The notes under the pieces were generated by a model, which was given only the letters and a program-made list of their open reading frames with translations, was not told the DNA's origin and searched no databases. 64,000 nt of DNA. Origin: an uncultured Rikenellaceae bacterium. Lineage in GTDB: Bacteria > Bacteroidota > Bacteroidia > Bacteroidales > Rikenellaceae. The stretch is taken from NCBI GenBank assembly GCA_910577285.1, contig CAJTLO010000006.1, forward strand, positions 67,574-131,573, read 5' to 3'. Positions 1 through 9,711 of the stretch are shown in pieces (the first letter of the stretch is position 1; every line of letters starts with the position of its first letter). The translations under genes were made by a program, and so were the position numbers.

Positions 1-135
1 CTATCCGTAGCGAAGGGGCGTGCGTGGAGCGGCAGCCCGGCGCACGGTTGCGGAGCAATTCGATCGAAGCAAATGTTGCCCTATCCGTAGCGAAGGGGCG
101 TGCGTGGAGCGGCAGCCCGGCGCACGGTTGCGGAG
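1..135. repeat. Two-copy tandem repeat, 80-base period
   Basis: Bases 1-55 recur exactly at 81-135, separated by a 25-base spacer (56-80). The first copy begins at the window edge, so the array may continue to the left. The unit is GC-rich. The short frames across it are shifted relative to each other (80 is not a multiple of three), so it is unlikely to be coding. Function unknown. It lies about 90 bases upstream of the promoter of the aminotransferase gene. Confidence 0.9.
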
Positions 136-221
136 AATCTATTCTTCCCCTGAGGAGTGTTCCATATTATTACCGAAACGGCGTGCGGGAGGGAAAATCG
201 AAACGGAATCGCCCCGTAAAG

Positions 222-253
222 TTTGTATCCAATAGAAATAGTTCCTAATTTTG
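222..253 (+). promoter_or_regulatory. Bacteroidetes-type promoter for the aminotransferase gene
   Basis: A TTTG -33 box (222-225) is followed after 20 bases by TAATTTTG (246-253), which fits the TAnnTTTG -7 consensus. Transcription would begin near 260, 16 bases before the ATG at 276. Confidence 0.7.
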
Positions 254-275
254 AAAAATCTAAAACTTTCATCTT

Positions 276-1589
276 ATGAAGAACACCCTCATAGACCCGT
301 CCGTCGTTCGGGCGGCCATGGAACAGTACGATGTCACGGATCTCAACGACGCATCCATAAGGCAGATAGGCGGAATGGTCAATACGATCGAGGAGCGCAG
401 CGGTCACTCTTTCGTCAGGCTGGAGATCGGCGTGCCGGGTCTTCCCCCGGAAAAGGTGGGCATTGCGGCCGAACATGCCGCGCTGGATGCCGGTGTCGCC
501 TCCATCTATCCGGAGATGCCCGGTATTCCCGAGCTCAAATACGAATCTTCCCGTTTTCTGAAGGCGTTCGTCGACGCCGATGTGTCGCCGGAAGGGTGTC
601 TGCCTACGGTAGGCTCCATGCAGGGCGCATACGCGGCCTTTACGCTCTGTTCGCAGATCGATCCCGCCCGGGACACCATCCTGTATATCGACCCCGGGTT
701 CTCGGTGCAGAAGACGCAGGCCGACGTGATCGGGGTGAAACGCGAGGCCTTCGACGTGTACGATTACCGTGCCGAGAAGCTGGGACCGAAGCTGGAGAGC
801 TACCTGGCCAAAGGCAACATCGCCGCCATCGTTTACTCCAACCCCAACAACCCCACGTGGATGTGTCTTTCGGACGAGGAGCTTCGGACCATCGGCGAGC
901 TGGCCACCAAATACGATACGATCGTCATCGAGGACCTCGCCTACATGGCGATGGATTTCCGTCGCGACCTGGGCAAGCCTTTCCAGCCGCCCTACCAGCC
1001 GAGCGTATCCAAATATACCGACAACTACATCATTCTGATGAGCGCCTCCAAGATTTTCAGCTATGCCGGCCAGCGTATCGCCGTGATGGCGATCTCCGAC
1101 GCGCTCTATAAGAGGCCCTATGAGGCGCTGGGCGAACGTTACGGCCTGGCCAAGTTCGGTCCGGCCATGTTGCAGCGCATCCTTTACTGCCTCTCTTCGG
1201 GGACGGCGCATACTACCCAGTATGCCCTGGCGGCCATGCTCAAGGCGGCCAACGACGGCGAACTCGATTTCGTGGAGGAGGTGAAGGAGTACGGCCGGCG
1301 TACCGAAAAGATGAAGGAGATTTTCGTGCGGAACGGATTCCATATCGTCTACGACCGTGACCTCGACCAGCCGTTGAGCGACGGATTCTTCTTTACGGTG
1401 GGGTACAGGGATGTCGAGGGCGGCGAACTGCTCCGCCGTTTGCTCCATTACGGTGTCAGCGCCATCGTGCTCTCGACCACCGGCAGCCTCCAGCAGGGGT
1501 TGAGGGTATGCTCCTCCACCATCAAGCCGCACCACTACGAGATGCTCGATCAGCGGTTGCGCATGTTCGACCAGGAGTACGGAAAGTAG
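276..1589 (+). CDS. Class I/II PLP-dependent aminotransferase
   Basis: 437 residues, fold-type I aminotransferase. The sequence shows the ligand-binding YSNPNNPTW motif near residue 188, an Asp in IVIEDLAYMAM that would hold the PLP ring nitrogen, and the Schiff-base Lys259 in SASKIFSYAGQR. Such enzymes move an amino group between an amino acid and a 2-oxoacid; the substrate cannot be read from sequence. The start at 276 sits just behind a good promoter. An ADP-forming acyl-CoA synthetase follows 114 bases downstream on the same strand, which suggests a joint role in degrading an amino acid to its acid with ATP gain (inference). The family is sure, the specificity is not. Confidence 0.9.
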   Translation: MKNTLIDPSVVRAAMEQYDVTDLNDASIRQIGGMVNTIEERSGHSFVRLEIGVPGLPPEKVGIAAEHAALDAGVASIYPEMPGIPELKYESSRFLKAFVDADVSPEGCLPTVGSMQGAYAAFTLCSQIDPARDTILYIDPGFSVQKTQADVIGVKREAFDVYDYRAEKLGPKLESYLAKGNIAAIVYSNPNNPTWMCLSDEELRTIGELATKYDTIVIEDLAYMAMDFRRDLGKPFQPPYQPSVSKYTDNYIILMSASKIFSYAGQRIAVMAISDALYKRPYEALGERYGLAKFGPAMLQRILYCLSSGTAHTTQYALAAMLKAANDGELDFVEEVKEYGRRTEKMKEIFVRNGFHIVYDRDLDQPLSDGFFFTVGYRDVEGGELLRRLLHYGVSAIVLSTTGSLQQGLRVCSSTIKPHHYEMLDQRLRMFDQEYGK

Positions 1590-1703
1590 AACGGGCCGCC
1601 CTGCCTCGGAGGAGAAGGGACCGGGGGCGGCGAGGTCGTCGTCGACCGGATTCGGCAGGGGCAGCGGCGCGGAGAACAGCGAATAATAAGAGATGCGATA
1701 ATT

Positions 1704-3761
1704 ATGATAAACGAGAAATTGTTCAATCCGTCCGGAGTCGTCGTGGTAGGCGGCTCGGACGATGTCAACAAGCCCGGCGGTGCGGTGTTGCGCAATCTGT
1801 TGCAGAGTCCTTTCAAGGGGCAGGCCTATGTGGTCAATCCCAAGGCCGACAGCGTGCAGGGCGTGAAGTCCTACCATGCGGTGGAGGAGCTGCCGCAGGT
1901 GGACTGCGCGATCATTGCCGTTGCCGCCAAGTTTTGCCTTCATGCGGTGGAGGTACTCGCCCGGGAGAAGGGGACCCGTGCATTCGTGATTCTTTCGGCC
2001 GGTTTCGGCGAGGAGAACGAAGAGGGTGCTGAGTTGGAACGCAGGATCGTGGAGGTGATCGACTCGGTGGGCGGTGCGCTGATCGGGCCCAACTGTACCG
2101 GTCTGCTCACCACGAACTACAACGGTTCGTTCACCTCGCCCGTCCCGCAGCTCGATCCCAAAGGAGTCGATTTCATATCCGGTTCGGGTGCCACGGCCAT
2201 CTTCATCGTGGATAACGGCATGCGGAAAGGGTTGAAATTCAATAGTGTGTGGTCGGTGGGCAATTCGGCGCAGATAGGCGTCGAGGAGGCCCTCGAATAC
2301 CTCGACGAGTCGTTCGATCCGGAGCATAGCTCGCGTATCAAACTTCTTTATATAGAGAGTATCGGCGATCCGCAGAAGTTTCTGCGTCACGCCTCGTCGC
2401 TGGTGCGCAAGGGGTGCCGCATCGCGGCCGTCAAGTCGGGCAGTTCCGAGGCCGGCGGACGTGCCGCCTCGTCGCACACGGGGGCGCTGGCCAGCCCCGA
2501 CGTTGCGGTGGATGCCCTGTTCCGCAAGGCGGGTATCGTGCGCTGCAACGGTCGTGAGGAGCTCACTACGGTGGCGGGAATCTTCATGTATCCGGAGCTC
2601 AAGGGGCGCAACATCGCGATCGTTACCCATGCGGGCGGTCCGGCCGTCATGCTGACCGATGCGCTCTCCAACGGCAAGATGGAGATTCCCCACATCGAGG
2701 GGCCGAAGGCCGCTGCGCTGCTGGAGAAGCTCTTTCCCGGTTCGTCGGTGGGCAATCCCATCGATTTCCTGGCGACGGGCACGGCGGAACAACTCGGACA
2801 CATCCTCGATGCGTGCGAGAACGATTTCGATCAGATCGACGGCATCGCGGTGATTTTCGGTACGCCGGGTCTTTTCCCGATCTACGACGTCTATGCGTTG
2901 CTGGCCGAGAAGATACGCACCTCCAAAAAACCGATATTCCCGATATTCCCCTCTTACGGCTGGGTGAAGGGCGAGATCGAGGAGTTCGTCCGCAACGGCG
3001 GCGTCTATTTCCCGGACGAAGTGCTCTTCGGCAATGCGCTCGCCAAGGTGTACAATACGCCGCGCGTGGAACCGGCCGATGCCGAGTTCCCGTGCGTGGA
3101 TGTGGAACGCATCCGAAGTGTTGTGAACGGTGCCGGCAACGGTTATCTTTCGCCCGACCGGATCCACGACCTGCTCGATGCGGCGGGAATCGCCCGTGCC
3201 AAGGAAGGAACGGCCGATAAGGAAGCCGATTGTCTGGAGCTGGCCCGCGAGATCGGGTTCCCGCTGGTGATGAAGGTCGTGGGCCCGGTGCACAAGTCCG
3301 ATGTGGGCGGCGTGGTGCTCAACGTGCGCGACGAGGAGACGGTCGTGCGCGAATTCCACCGCATGATGAAGATCAAGGATACCTATGCGGTGATGCTCGC
3401 CCAGCAGCTGCAAGGGACCGAGGTTTTCATCGGTGCCAAACGCGAGGGCGGTTTCGGCCATATCGTGATGTGCGGTCTGGGAGGCATCTTCATCGAAGTG
3501 CTGAAGGATGTGAACGTGGGACTCGCTCCCGTTTCGCCGGACCAGGCGCATGCGATGATACGCGGCCTGCGATCCTACGGGATCATACAGGGTGTCCGCG
3601 GACAGGAACCGGTCAATGAGGAGCGCCTGGCCGAGGCGATCGTGCGTGTGTCGATGCTGGTGAAGGCGGCGCCGGAGATTTTTGAAATGGACCTCAACCC
3701 GCTGTTGGGCAACCGCAGCGAGGTCGTTGCGGTGGACGCCCGCATACGAATCGAGAAATAG
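1704..3761 (+). CDS. ADP-forming acyl-CoA synthetase (acetate--CoA ligase family), single chain
   Basis: 685 residues with the fused alpha-beta layout of NDP-forming acyl-CoA synthetases: CoA-binding Rossmann domain (about 1-130), succinyl-CoA-ligase-like domains (about 145-450), then an ATP-grasp domain (about 470-685). Two histidines expected to relay phosphate are visible: His258 in SSHTGALAS and His530 in [11 protein letters not shown]. The family converts acyl-CoA, ADP and phosphate to the acid, CoA and ATP, and works in peptide and amino-acid fermentation. It follows the aminotransferase on the same strand, and a strong hairpin at 3784-3818 ends the unit. The acyl group (acetyl, branched-chain or aryl) cannot be told. 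Confidence 0.9.
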   Translation: MINEKLFNPSGVVVVGGSDDVNKPGGAVLRNLLQSPFKGQAYVVNPKADSVQGVKSYHAVEELPQVDCAIIAVAAKFCLHAVEVLAREKGTRAFVILSAGFGEENEEGAELERRIVEVIDSVGGALIGPNCTGLLTTNYNGSFTSPVPQLDPKGVDFISGSGATAIFIVDNGMRKGLKFNSVWSVGNSAQIGVEEALEYLDESFDPEHSSRIKLLYIESIGDPQKFLRHASSLVRKGCRIAAVKSGSSEAGGRAASSHTGALASPDVAVDALFRKAGIVRCNGREELTTVAGIFMYPELKGRNIAIVTHAGGPAVMLTDALSNGKMEIPHIEGPKAAALLEKLFPGSSVGNPIDFLATGTAEQLGHILDACENDFDQIDGIAVIFGTPGLFPIYDVYALLAEKIRTSKKPIFPIFPSYGWVKGEIEEFVRNGGVYFPDEVLFGNALAKVYNTPRVEPADAEFPCVDVERIRSVVNGAGNGYLSPDRIHDLLDAAGIARAKEGTADKEADCLELAREIGFPLVMKVVGPVHKSDVGGVVLNVRDEETVVREFHRMMKIKDTYAVMLAQQLQGTEVFIGAKREGGFGHIVMCGLGGIFIEVLKDVNVGLAPVSPDQAHAMIRGLRSYGIIQGVRGQEPVNEERLAEAIVRVSMLVKAAPEIFEMDLNPLLGNRSEVVAVDARIRIEK

Positions 3762-3783
3762 GGACCGGAACATCCCGATGTGT

Positions 3784-3818
3784 CGACCGGGCCGCCTTCC
3801 TGCAAGGCGGCCCGGTCG
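3784..3818 (+). terminator. Hairpin after the acyl-CoA synthetase gene
   Basis: Perfect 15-base arms (3784-3798 and 3804-3818) enclose a 5-base loop, 22 bases after the stop codon. The T-run behind it is weak. Confidence 0.6.
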
Positions 3819-4066
3819 TTCGTATGGGGGGGAGAAGCGGAGGAGGTCGGGATGCGCTTTGCGGTGCGCGGAGGGGGCGGTGTGCGGTACCGTACCCCGG
3901 CGAATTCTCGTCGGGAAAGGGCTTGCGGCCGTGGCTTGAGTTTTGCAGTACCAGCCACGGTGCCCGGAAGGCGGGGAGCGCTGCGGCGACGGTGCGGGCC
4001 TCCTTTCGGCGGAGCGGTATCGAATGCCGGTCCGACCTGATTTATTTACTGATTAAAACAAGATGT
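3819..4066. other. Gene-free stretch upstream of oleate hydratase
   Basis: Together with the hairpin before it, about 305 bases separate the two genes. The open frame of the next gene extends back to 3824, but that extension reads as arginine- and glycine-rich non-protein sequence. The last 40 bases turn AT-rich, as in a promoter. I could not find a clear TAnnTTTG box. Confidence 0.5.
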
Positions 4067-5836
4067 ATGTATTACAGCAATGGTAATTACGAGGCGTTCG
4101 CAAGACCGAAGAAACCTCAGGGAGTGGAAAACAAATCGGCCTATCTGATCGGTTCGGGATTGGCGTCGCTTTCGGCGGCCCTGTTTCTGGTGCGCGATGC
4201 CCGGATGCCGGGCGAGAAGATTCGCATCCTCGAGGAGCTGGAGCTGCCCGGCGGCAGTCTCGACGGTATTTTCGATAACACCCGCGGGTATATCATGCGC
4301 GGAGGGCGCGAGATGGAGAATCATTTCGAGTGCCTGTGGGATCTCTTCCGGTCGGTTCCCTCGCTCGAAGTGGAGGACGCCTCGGTGCTCGACGAATTCT
4401 ATTGGCTCAACAAGGAAGACCCCAACTACTCGAAAATGCGTGTGACCGAGCGGCGCGGCAAGTCGGCCCATACCGACGGCAAGTTCACCCTCACCGACCG
4501 TGCCGCCGAGGAGATCGCGCGGTTGTTCCTCACCGCCGAGGAGGAGCTCGACGACAAACGGATTTCGGACGTCTTCTCCGAGGAGTTTTTCCAGTCCAAT
4601 TTCTGGCTCTACTGGCGGACGATGTTCGCCTTCGAGGAGTGGCACAGCGCCATGGAGATGCGGCGTTACATCGCCCGTTTCATCCACCACATCGGCGGGC
4701 TTCCCGACCTGTCGGCCCTCAAGTTCACCCGTTACAACCAGTACGAGTCGCTGGTACTGCCGCTCGTCAGGTACCTCGAGTCGAAAGGGGTGCGCTTCGA
4801 ATACGGCGTGCAGGTGAAGAACGTGGTGGTCGGCCGGGAGAACGGCAAGAAGACCGCCACGCAGATTCTCTACGAGAAGAACGGCCGGCCGGGGGCGATC
4901 GACCTCACGGAGAACGACCTGGTGTTCGTCACGAACGGGAGCATTACGGAGAACTCCACCTACGGCGACCAGCGTACCGTTCCGGTGCTCGATGCCTCTC
5001 TGGGAGGTAGCTGGAGTCTCTGGAAGAATATCGCCGTGCAGGACCCGGCCTTCGGCAATCCCGAGAAGTTCTGCGGCAACATCGCGGAGTCGAATTTCGT
5101 GTCGGCTACGCTGACCACCCTCGACGGGCGTATTCCTCCCTACATCGAGCGGATATGTCAGCGCGACCCCTTCGCAGGCAAGGTGGTGACGGGCGGTATC
5201 GTTTCCGTCAGGGATTCGTCGTGGCTGATGAGCTGGACGCTGAACCGTCAGCCTCAGTTCCGCAAGCAGTCGGGTAACGAACTCGTCGTGTGGATATACG
5301 GCCTCTTTTCCGACCGGCCGGGCGATTACGTGAAAAAGCCCATGAAGGAGTGTACCGGCATTGAGATCGCCCAGGAGTGGCTCTATCACATCGGGGTGCC
5401 CTTGACCGAGATACGTGAACTGGCGGTCGATTCGGCCAATACCGTTCCCTGCATGATGCCCTATGTCATGTCCTACTTCATGCCGCGTGCGCTGGGCGAC
5501 CGGCCGGCGGTGGTGCCCGAAGGCTCCGTGAACCTCGCGTTCATCGGCAACTTCGCCGAAACTCCGAGGGATACGGTCTTCACGACGGAGTATTCCGTGC
5601 GGACGGCCATGGAGGCGGTCTATACGTTGCTGGACGTGGATCGCGGTGTGCCGGAGGTGTTCGCCTCCTGCTACGACGTGCGCATGCTGATGAATTCGGC
5701 TTCGCGCATGATGGATGGCCGGAAGCTGGCCGACATCAAGGTGCCTTTCATCGTCAGGCAGTTGGAGAAACGCGCCGTGGAGAAGAGCAAGGGTACCGTC
5801 ATCTACGAGATGCTGAAGGAGTACGGGCTGATATGA
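4067..5836 (+). CDS. ohyA: Oleate hydratase (FAD-dependent fatty-acid double-bond hydratase)
   Basis: 589 residues from the ATG at 4067, the usual length for the family. I rejected the upstream frame (from 3824) because homology begins at [11 protein letters not shown]. The FAD-binding loop [13 protein letters not shown] starts near residue 29, followed by the flavin-contact segment [11 protein letters not shown]. The enzyme adds water to the cis-9 double bond of oleate to give 10-hydroxystearate. Gut bacteria use it to detoxify host or dietary unsaturated fatty acids (family knowledge). It stands alone, with a terminator at 5858-5890. No signal peptide; cytoplasmic or membrane-peripheral. 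Confidence 0.93.
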   Translation: MYYSNGNYEAFARPKKPQGVENKSAYLIGSGLASLSAALFLVRDARMPGEKIRILEELELPGGSLDGIFDNTRGYIMRGGREMENHFECLWDLFRSVPSLEVEDASVLDEFYWLNKEDPNYSKMRVTERRGKSAHTDGKFTLTDRAAEEIARLFLTAEEELDDKRISDVFSEEFFQSNFWLYWRTMFAFEEWHSAMEMRRYIARFIHHIGGLPDLSALKFTRYNQYESLVLPLVRYLESKGVRFEYGVQVKNVVVGRENGKKTATQILYEKNGRPGAIDLTENDLVFVTNGSITENSTYGDQRTVPVLDASLGGSWSLWKNIAVQDPAFGNPEKFCGNIAESNFVSATLTTLDGRIPPYIERICQRDPFAGKVVTGGIVSVRDSSWLMSWTLNRQPQFRKQSGNELVVWIYGLFSDRPGDYVKKPMKECTGIEIAQEWLYHIGVPLTEIRELAVDSANTVPCMMPYVMSYFMPRALGDRPAVVPEGSVNLAFIGNFAETPRDTVFTTEYSVRTAMEAVYTLLDVDRGVPEVFASCYDVRMLMNSASRMMDGRKLADIKVPFIVRQLEKRAVEKSKGTVIYEMLKEYGLI

Positions 5837-5857
5837 GGCCCGCAGCGGCGGAAACGG

Positions 5858-5890
5858 TTACGGCGGGCGAATTGCCCGCCGTAATTTTTT
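5858..5890 (+). terminator. Intrinsic terminator of ohyA
   Basis: Perfect 11-base stem (5858-5868 with 5874-5884), 5-base loop, then six T. Confidence 0.85.
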
Positions 5891-5962
5891 CGTTGCCATG
5901 GTGAGCGCCATTCCCTGCGCACTCCCTGCGCCGGTCGTCCGCCGGGAATGTGCGGCGCAGGC

Positions 5963-7249
5963 TTACAGCGAAGCTTGAGGGGAGGGGGTGTCGTACTGGA
6001 CGATCACTTTGTCGATGCGGGCGCCGTCCATATCGACTATTTCGAGTCGGAAGCTCTCCCAGGAGAGCTTTTCGCCGGTGGCGGGGATGTGTTTGAGCAG
6101 GTCGAGGATGAGACCGCTCAGGGTGTTGTGGCCGTGGTCGCGGTAGAGCTCTTCCCGGTCGAAGTGGGCCAGGAAGTCGTAGAACGGACACTGTCCGTCC
6201 ACCAGCCAACTGCCGTCTTCGCGCCGTACCATCTCCGTCTCGCCGTCCTCGTCGGGCACCTCGCCCACCAGGGCCTCCATCATGTCGCGGAGCGTCACGA
6301 TGCCCGTCACGTCGCCGAATTCGTCGATTACCAGACCGTAGGCCGAGTTGGTGCGTTTGAACTCTTCCAGCGCTTCGTAGACGTTCTGATTTTCGGGCAG
6401 GCAGTTGGCCGGCTTCAGGATGGGCGAAAGGCGGAAGTCGGGACGGCGGATGTTGCCGAAAAGGTCTTTCAGGTGTACCGCTCCGGCCAGGTCGCCCGTT
6501 CCGCCCGCCGATACGGGATAGACGTCGTGCATGTCGGCGCATACCTTTTGCAGGATCTCGTCGGCGGAGTCGTTCGTGTCGAGCCACACCAGTTCGCTGC
6601 GATGCGTCATGATGGATGCCACGTCGCGGTCGCCCAGGCTGAAGACGCGACCTACGATGTCGTGCTCGACGGCCTGTACCTCCCCCGTATCCATGCCTTC
6701 GCGCACGATGGCTTTTATCTCCTCTTCCGTTACCTTGTTCTCTCCCTCGCGAAGGCCCAGTGTCCGGGTGACGAGCGCCGTGCTGCGGGAGAGGAGCCAC
6801 ACCAGCGGGGCCGCCAGAATCGAGAGCGCTTTCATGGGCCTGGCCACGGCCATCGCCACTTTTTCCGACGCGGCCATGCCGATTCGTTTCGGGACGAGTT
6901 CTCCGAAGATGAGTGTCAAGTAGGTAACCGTGATCACGATGATGGTCTTGGCGATGCCGAAGGAGTAGGGAGCTAGTATCTCCACGCGGGCGATGACTAC
7001 CGCGACGTCGGCGGCGAACGCTTCGCCCGAGTAGAGGCCGGTGAGGATACCGATCAGGGTGATCCCGATCTGGATGGTGGAGAGGAATCGGTCGGGTTCG
7101 CCGGCGAGTGCCACCGCTGCGCGTGCGTTTCGGTTGCCGCCGCGTGCTTCGGCCTCCAGCCGCGAGCGGCGGGCCGATACCAGGGCGATTTCCGACATCG
7201 AGAGAATTCCGTTGAGTACGATCAACACGAGGATGATAACGATTTCCAT
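5963..7249 (-). CDS. CNNM/CorC-type membrane protein (DUF21-CBS-CorC_HlyC)
   Basis: 428 residues starting at 7249 (MEIVIILVLIVLNGIL). The longer frame upstream lacks protein character. Four hydrophobic segments in the first 150 residues form the DUF21 (CNNM) transmembrane domain. Two CBS domains lie at about 195-310, with MTHRSELVWLD at the entry. A CorC_HlyC domain ends the chain, with YGLVIDEFGDVTGIVTLRDM at the preceding CBS junction. The family includes Mg/Co efflux proteins and misnamed 'hemolysins'. Probably Mg2+ or divalent-cation export; the substrate is unproven. Confidence 0.88.
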   Translation of the reverse strand: MEIVIILVLIVLNGILSMSEIALVSARRSRLEAEARGGNRNARAAVALAGEPDRFLSTIQIGITLIGILTGLYSGEAFAADVAVVIARVEILAPYSFGIAKTIIVITVTYLTLIFGELVPKRIGMAASEKVAMAVARPMKALSILAAPLVWLLSRSTALVTRTLGLREGENKVTEEEIKAIVREGMDTGEVQAVEHDIVGRVFSLGDRDVASIMTHRSELVWLDTNDSADEILQKVCADMHDVYPVSAGGTGDLAGAVHLKDLFGNIRRPDFRLSPILKPANCLPENQNVYEALEEFKRTNSAYGLVIDEFGDVTGIVTLRDMMEALVGEVPDEDGETEMVRREDGSWLVDGQCPFYDFLAHFDREELYRDHGHNTLSGLILDLLKHIPATGEKLSWESFRLEIVDMDGARIDKVIVQYDTPSPQASL

Positions 7250-7603
7250 AGATCGAAAAAGATGAATATGCGGTTTGGTTCCTGCCTTCATCGGACAGGA
7301 GTATGAAGCGTATGCGCAAAACCGGTGCCGCAGCGGGGAGCGTGCGGTCGAAGGAGCGAAATGTTTTTTTTGCGATCCTTCATTATTATTGGAAGATACG
7401 CTCTTGCAACCGCTCTTTTTTCGGACGGATCGTTCCCTCCGGCACCGGGCTGAATCTTCTGCGGGTGCTGAGGGGAGCGGCGGCATACGGCGGCGCTCTT
7501 TGCAGGAGGGGGAGTACCGCACCGGGCTCCGTGCGGTGTCCTGTCTTTCGGGTGGGAGCGTGTGTCGGCAGTGGTGGCGTCCCCGCCGGACGGGAGAGAG
7601 GCG
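7250..7603. other. 354-base gap between the xerD and CNNM genes
   Basis: GC-rich, with overlapping short frames in several phases and no recognisable protein. It must hold the promoter of the CNNM gene and the end of xerD transcription. I see no clear hairpin or TAnnTTTG box. Confidence 0.4.
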
Positions 7604-8530
7604 TTATCGTTTCCGGTAGCGTTTGCCGAGCGGATGGTACTCGTTCACGGCCTTGTGCAGATGGCCGGTGTCGAGGTGGGTGTAGATTTCGGTCGTGGAG
7701 ATGGATTCGTGTCCGAGGAGCTCCTGTACCTGGCGGATGTTGGCGCCCCCTTGCAGCAGGTGGGTGGCGAAGCTGTGGCGGAAAGTGTGCGGACTTATCT
7801 CCTTGTCGATTCCGGCGGTGGTCGCGGCCTCCTTGACGGCATTGAATACCATCACGCGCGACAGCTTCCGTCCCTGTCGGTTGAGGAAGAGCGTGTCGGA
7901 GGATTTTTCGTCGGCAGGCTGTTCGCGGTATTCGCGCAGATAGGTCTCCACCTGGGCCCGGCACCCGGCGCCGATCGGTACGAGGCGCTGTTTGCTCCCT
8001 TTGCCCAGTACGCGGATGAACCCCTCCTCGAAGAAGAGGTCCGAGATGCGCAGGGAGGTCAGCTCGGAAACGCGCAATCCGCAACTGTAGAGCATTTCGA
8101 TCATCGTCCGGTTGCGGTACCCGTGCCGGGTCGACACGTCGATCGCATCGAGGATGGCGTCGATCTCCTCGACGCTGAGCGTGTCGGGCAGGTAGTGGCC
8201 GGTTTTGGGCCGGTCCACGAACTCGGTGGGTGATTTCTCCAGCAGGTCCGTGCGCACCAGGAAATCGAAAAAGCTGCTCACCCCGCTCAAGGTCCGGTTC
8301 TGCGTACTCTTTTCGGTACCCGCCTCGAAGAGCGAGGTCAGGAACTCCTCCACCGCCGCGGCATCCACCTCGAGGGGGGAGATTCCGTAGCGTTCCGTCA
8401 CGAAACGGCTGAAACGGTTCAGGTCGCGCATGTAGGACTCCACCGTGTTGTCGGCCAGTCCCCGTTCGAGCCGGATGTAGGTGCGGTATTTGGCGGAGTA
8501 GTTCTCCCACTCCCGCTCTGCCTGTGTCAT
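7604..8530 (-). CDS. xerD: Tyrosine site-specific recombinase, XerD type
   Basis: 308 residues. The N-terminal SAM-like core-binding domain (about 12-100) is followed by the catalytic domain with all expected residues: Arg153 (GLRVSEL), Lys177, His248 and Arg251 (HTFRHSF), His274 (LLGHESISTTEIYTH) and nucleophile Tyr283. Size and motifs match housekeeping XerC/XerD, which resolve chromosome dimers at dif with FtsK. No integrase-type neighbours are present, so this is not a mobile-element integrase. XerC versus XerD is a judgement by resemblance. It is divergent from prmA across 123 bases. Confidence 0.88.
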   Translation of the reverse strand: MTQAEREWENYSAKYRTYIRLERGLADNTVESYMRDLNRFSRFVTERYGISPLEVDAAAVEEFLTSLFEAGTEKSTQNRTLSGVSSFFDFLVRTDLLEKSPTEFVDRPKTGHYLPDTLSVEEIDAILDAIDVSTRHGYRNRTMIEMLYSCGLRVSELTSLRISDLFFEEGFIRVLGKGSKQRLVPIGAGCRAQVETYLREYREQPADEKSSDTLFLNRQGRKLSRVMVFNAVKEAATTAGIDKEISPHTFRHSFATHLLQGGANIRQVQELLGHESISTTEIYTHLDTGHLHKAVNEYHPLGKRYRKR

Positions 8531-8602
8531 TCGGATGGCGGAGGTTTGGGTGCGATGCGTCGGCGGTGTGGCCGGCGGATGCGGGATTGACGTAAATATG
8601 GT

Positions 8603-8610
8603 TATCTTTG
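8603..8610 (+). promoter_or_regulatory. -7 box upstream of prmA
   Basis: TATCTTTG fits the Bacteroidetes -7 consensus and lies 43 bases before the ATG at 8654. I could not assign a -33 box at the usual distance. Confidence 0.5.
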
Positions 8611-8653
8611 GCGCTAAGATACGAACTGTTTCGGACTTTATTCCTTATGCGAT

Positions 8654-9484
8654 ATGGATTATGTTGAGTTGAATGTGCCTGTGGCGGATGCCGCACAGGC
8701 GGAGATCGTGACGGCCCTGCTGGCCGACTTTCCCTTCGAGAGTTTCGCCGAAGAGTCCGGCGTGCTGAAGGCCTATCTTCCGAAAGAGGCGCTCTACGGG
8801 TGCAAGGAGGAGGTGGATGCCGTGTTGGCCGGATTCGGTGTGACGGGCGCCGCCTATATCGAGATCGAGACGCAGAACTGGAACGCCCTCTGGGAGTCCA
8901 ACTTCGAACCGGTGGAGGTGGACGGTGCGTGCACCATCCGTGCGCCCTTTTCGCCCGCGCCGGAGCGCGGACTCGACATCGTCATCATGCCGAAGATGTC
9001 GTTCGGTACGGGGCATCACGCCACGACGTGGCTCATGACCGCCGAACTGATGAAACGCGATCTGTCGGGGCTCTCGGGGCTGGATATGGGCAGCGGTACC
9101 GGGGTGTTGGCCATCGTCGCCGTCAAGCGCGGTGCGGAGCATGTCGATGCCGTGGATATCGACGACTGGGCTTATGAGAACAGCCGCGAGAATATCGCGG
9201 AGAACGGCGTCGAGGGGCGTGTGACCCCCGTGCTGGGAGATGCGTCCGCCATTGCCGGCAGGGAATACGACTTCATTTTGGCCAACATCAACCGCAACAT
9301 TCTCCTCGCCGACATGCCCCGTTATGCGGAAACGCTCCGTGCGGGCGGCGAACTGATCATGAGCGGTATCCTCGAGCGGGACGTGCAGGCCATCGAGGAG
9401 CGTGCCGCCGGGCTCGGTCTTCGTCCCGAGGGGACGCGGGTCCGCGAAGGGTGGGCGGTCGTCGTCTGTCGCCGCGAGGCGTAA
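8654..9484 (+). CDS. prmA: Ribosomal protein L11 methyltransferase
   Basis: 276 residues, class I SAM methyltransferase. An N-terminal substrate-recognition domain (about 1-65) precedes the SAM-binding LDMGSGTGVLAI near residue 142, then AVDIDDWAYEN and the catalytic-region ANINRNILLAD. PrmA trimethylates lysines and the N-terminus of L11. Single gene with its own -7 box and terminator (9505-9537). Confidence 0.92.
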   Translation: MDYVELNVPVADAAQAEIVTALLADFPFESFAEESGVLKAYLPKEALYGCKEEVDAVLAGFGVTGAAYIEIETQNWNALWESNFEPVEVDGACTIRAPFSPAPERGLDIVIMPKMSFGTGHHATTWLMTAELMKRDLSGLSGLDMGSGTGVLAIVAVKRGAEHVDAVDIDDWAYENSRENIAENGVEGRVTPVLGDASAIAGREYDFILANINRNILLADMPRYAETLRAGGELIMSGILERDVQAIEERAAGLGLRPEGTRVREGWAVVVCRREA

Positions 9485-9504
9485 CCGTCGCGCCGTTTGC
9501 GGCG

Positions 9505-9537
9505 AAGGGGCGCATCCGTCGACGGATGCGCCTTTTC
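9505..9537 (+). terminator. Intrinsic terminator of prmA
   Basis: A perfect 24-base palindrome (9509-9532) is followed by four T, 20 bases after the stop codon. Confidence 0.75.
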
Positions 9538-9621
9538 GGTGCCGGGGGGAGCGTCTGCACAGGCGGAGCGACGGCCGGAACACGAACGGGTTTTTCGGGG
9601 AAGGTTGTCGGGACGAGGAGG

Positions 9622-9650
9622 TTGTTATTAACGGCATTTTTGTAATTTTG
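9622..9650 (+). promoter_or_regulatory. Promoter of nadB-prfC
   Basis: TTG (9622-9624), an 18-base spacer, then TAATTTTG (9643-9650). The ATG of nadB is 61 bases downstream. Confidence 0.6.
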
Positions 9651-9711
9651 TGCCGCTGTTTGCCGTTAATCGTTTCACAGCAGGGATTGACGACATAAAA
9701 TTGACTATGCG

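Noticed and set aside
1-135. CRISPR array
   Set aside because: Only two repeats, 55 bases long with a 25-base spacer, and no cas genes in the window.
81-3773. 1230-codon open frame on the minus strand
   Set aside because: It lies opposite two clear enzyme genes and reads as His/Arg/Asp-rich antisense. High GC with biased third positions removes stops on the complementary strand.
3824-4066. N-terminal extension of oleate hydratase
   Set aside because: Eighty-one extra codons with Arg/Gly-rich composition; family homology and usual length begin at 4067.
7604-8530. Integrase marking a mobile element or attachment site
   Set aside because: Length and motifs are those of housekeeping XerC/XerD, and no phage, conjugation or cargo genes or direct repeats surround it.
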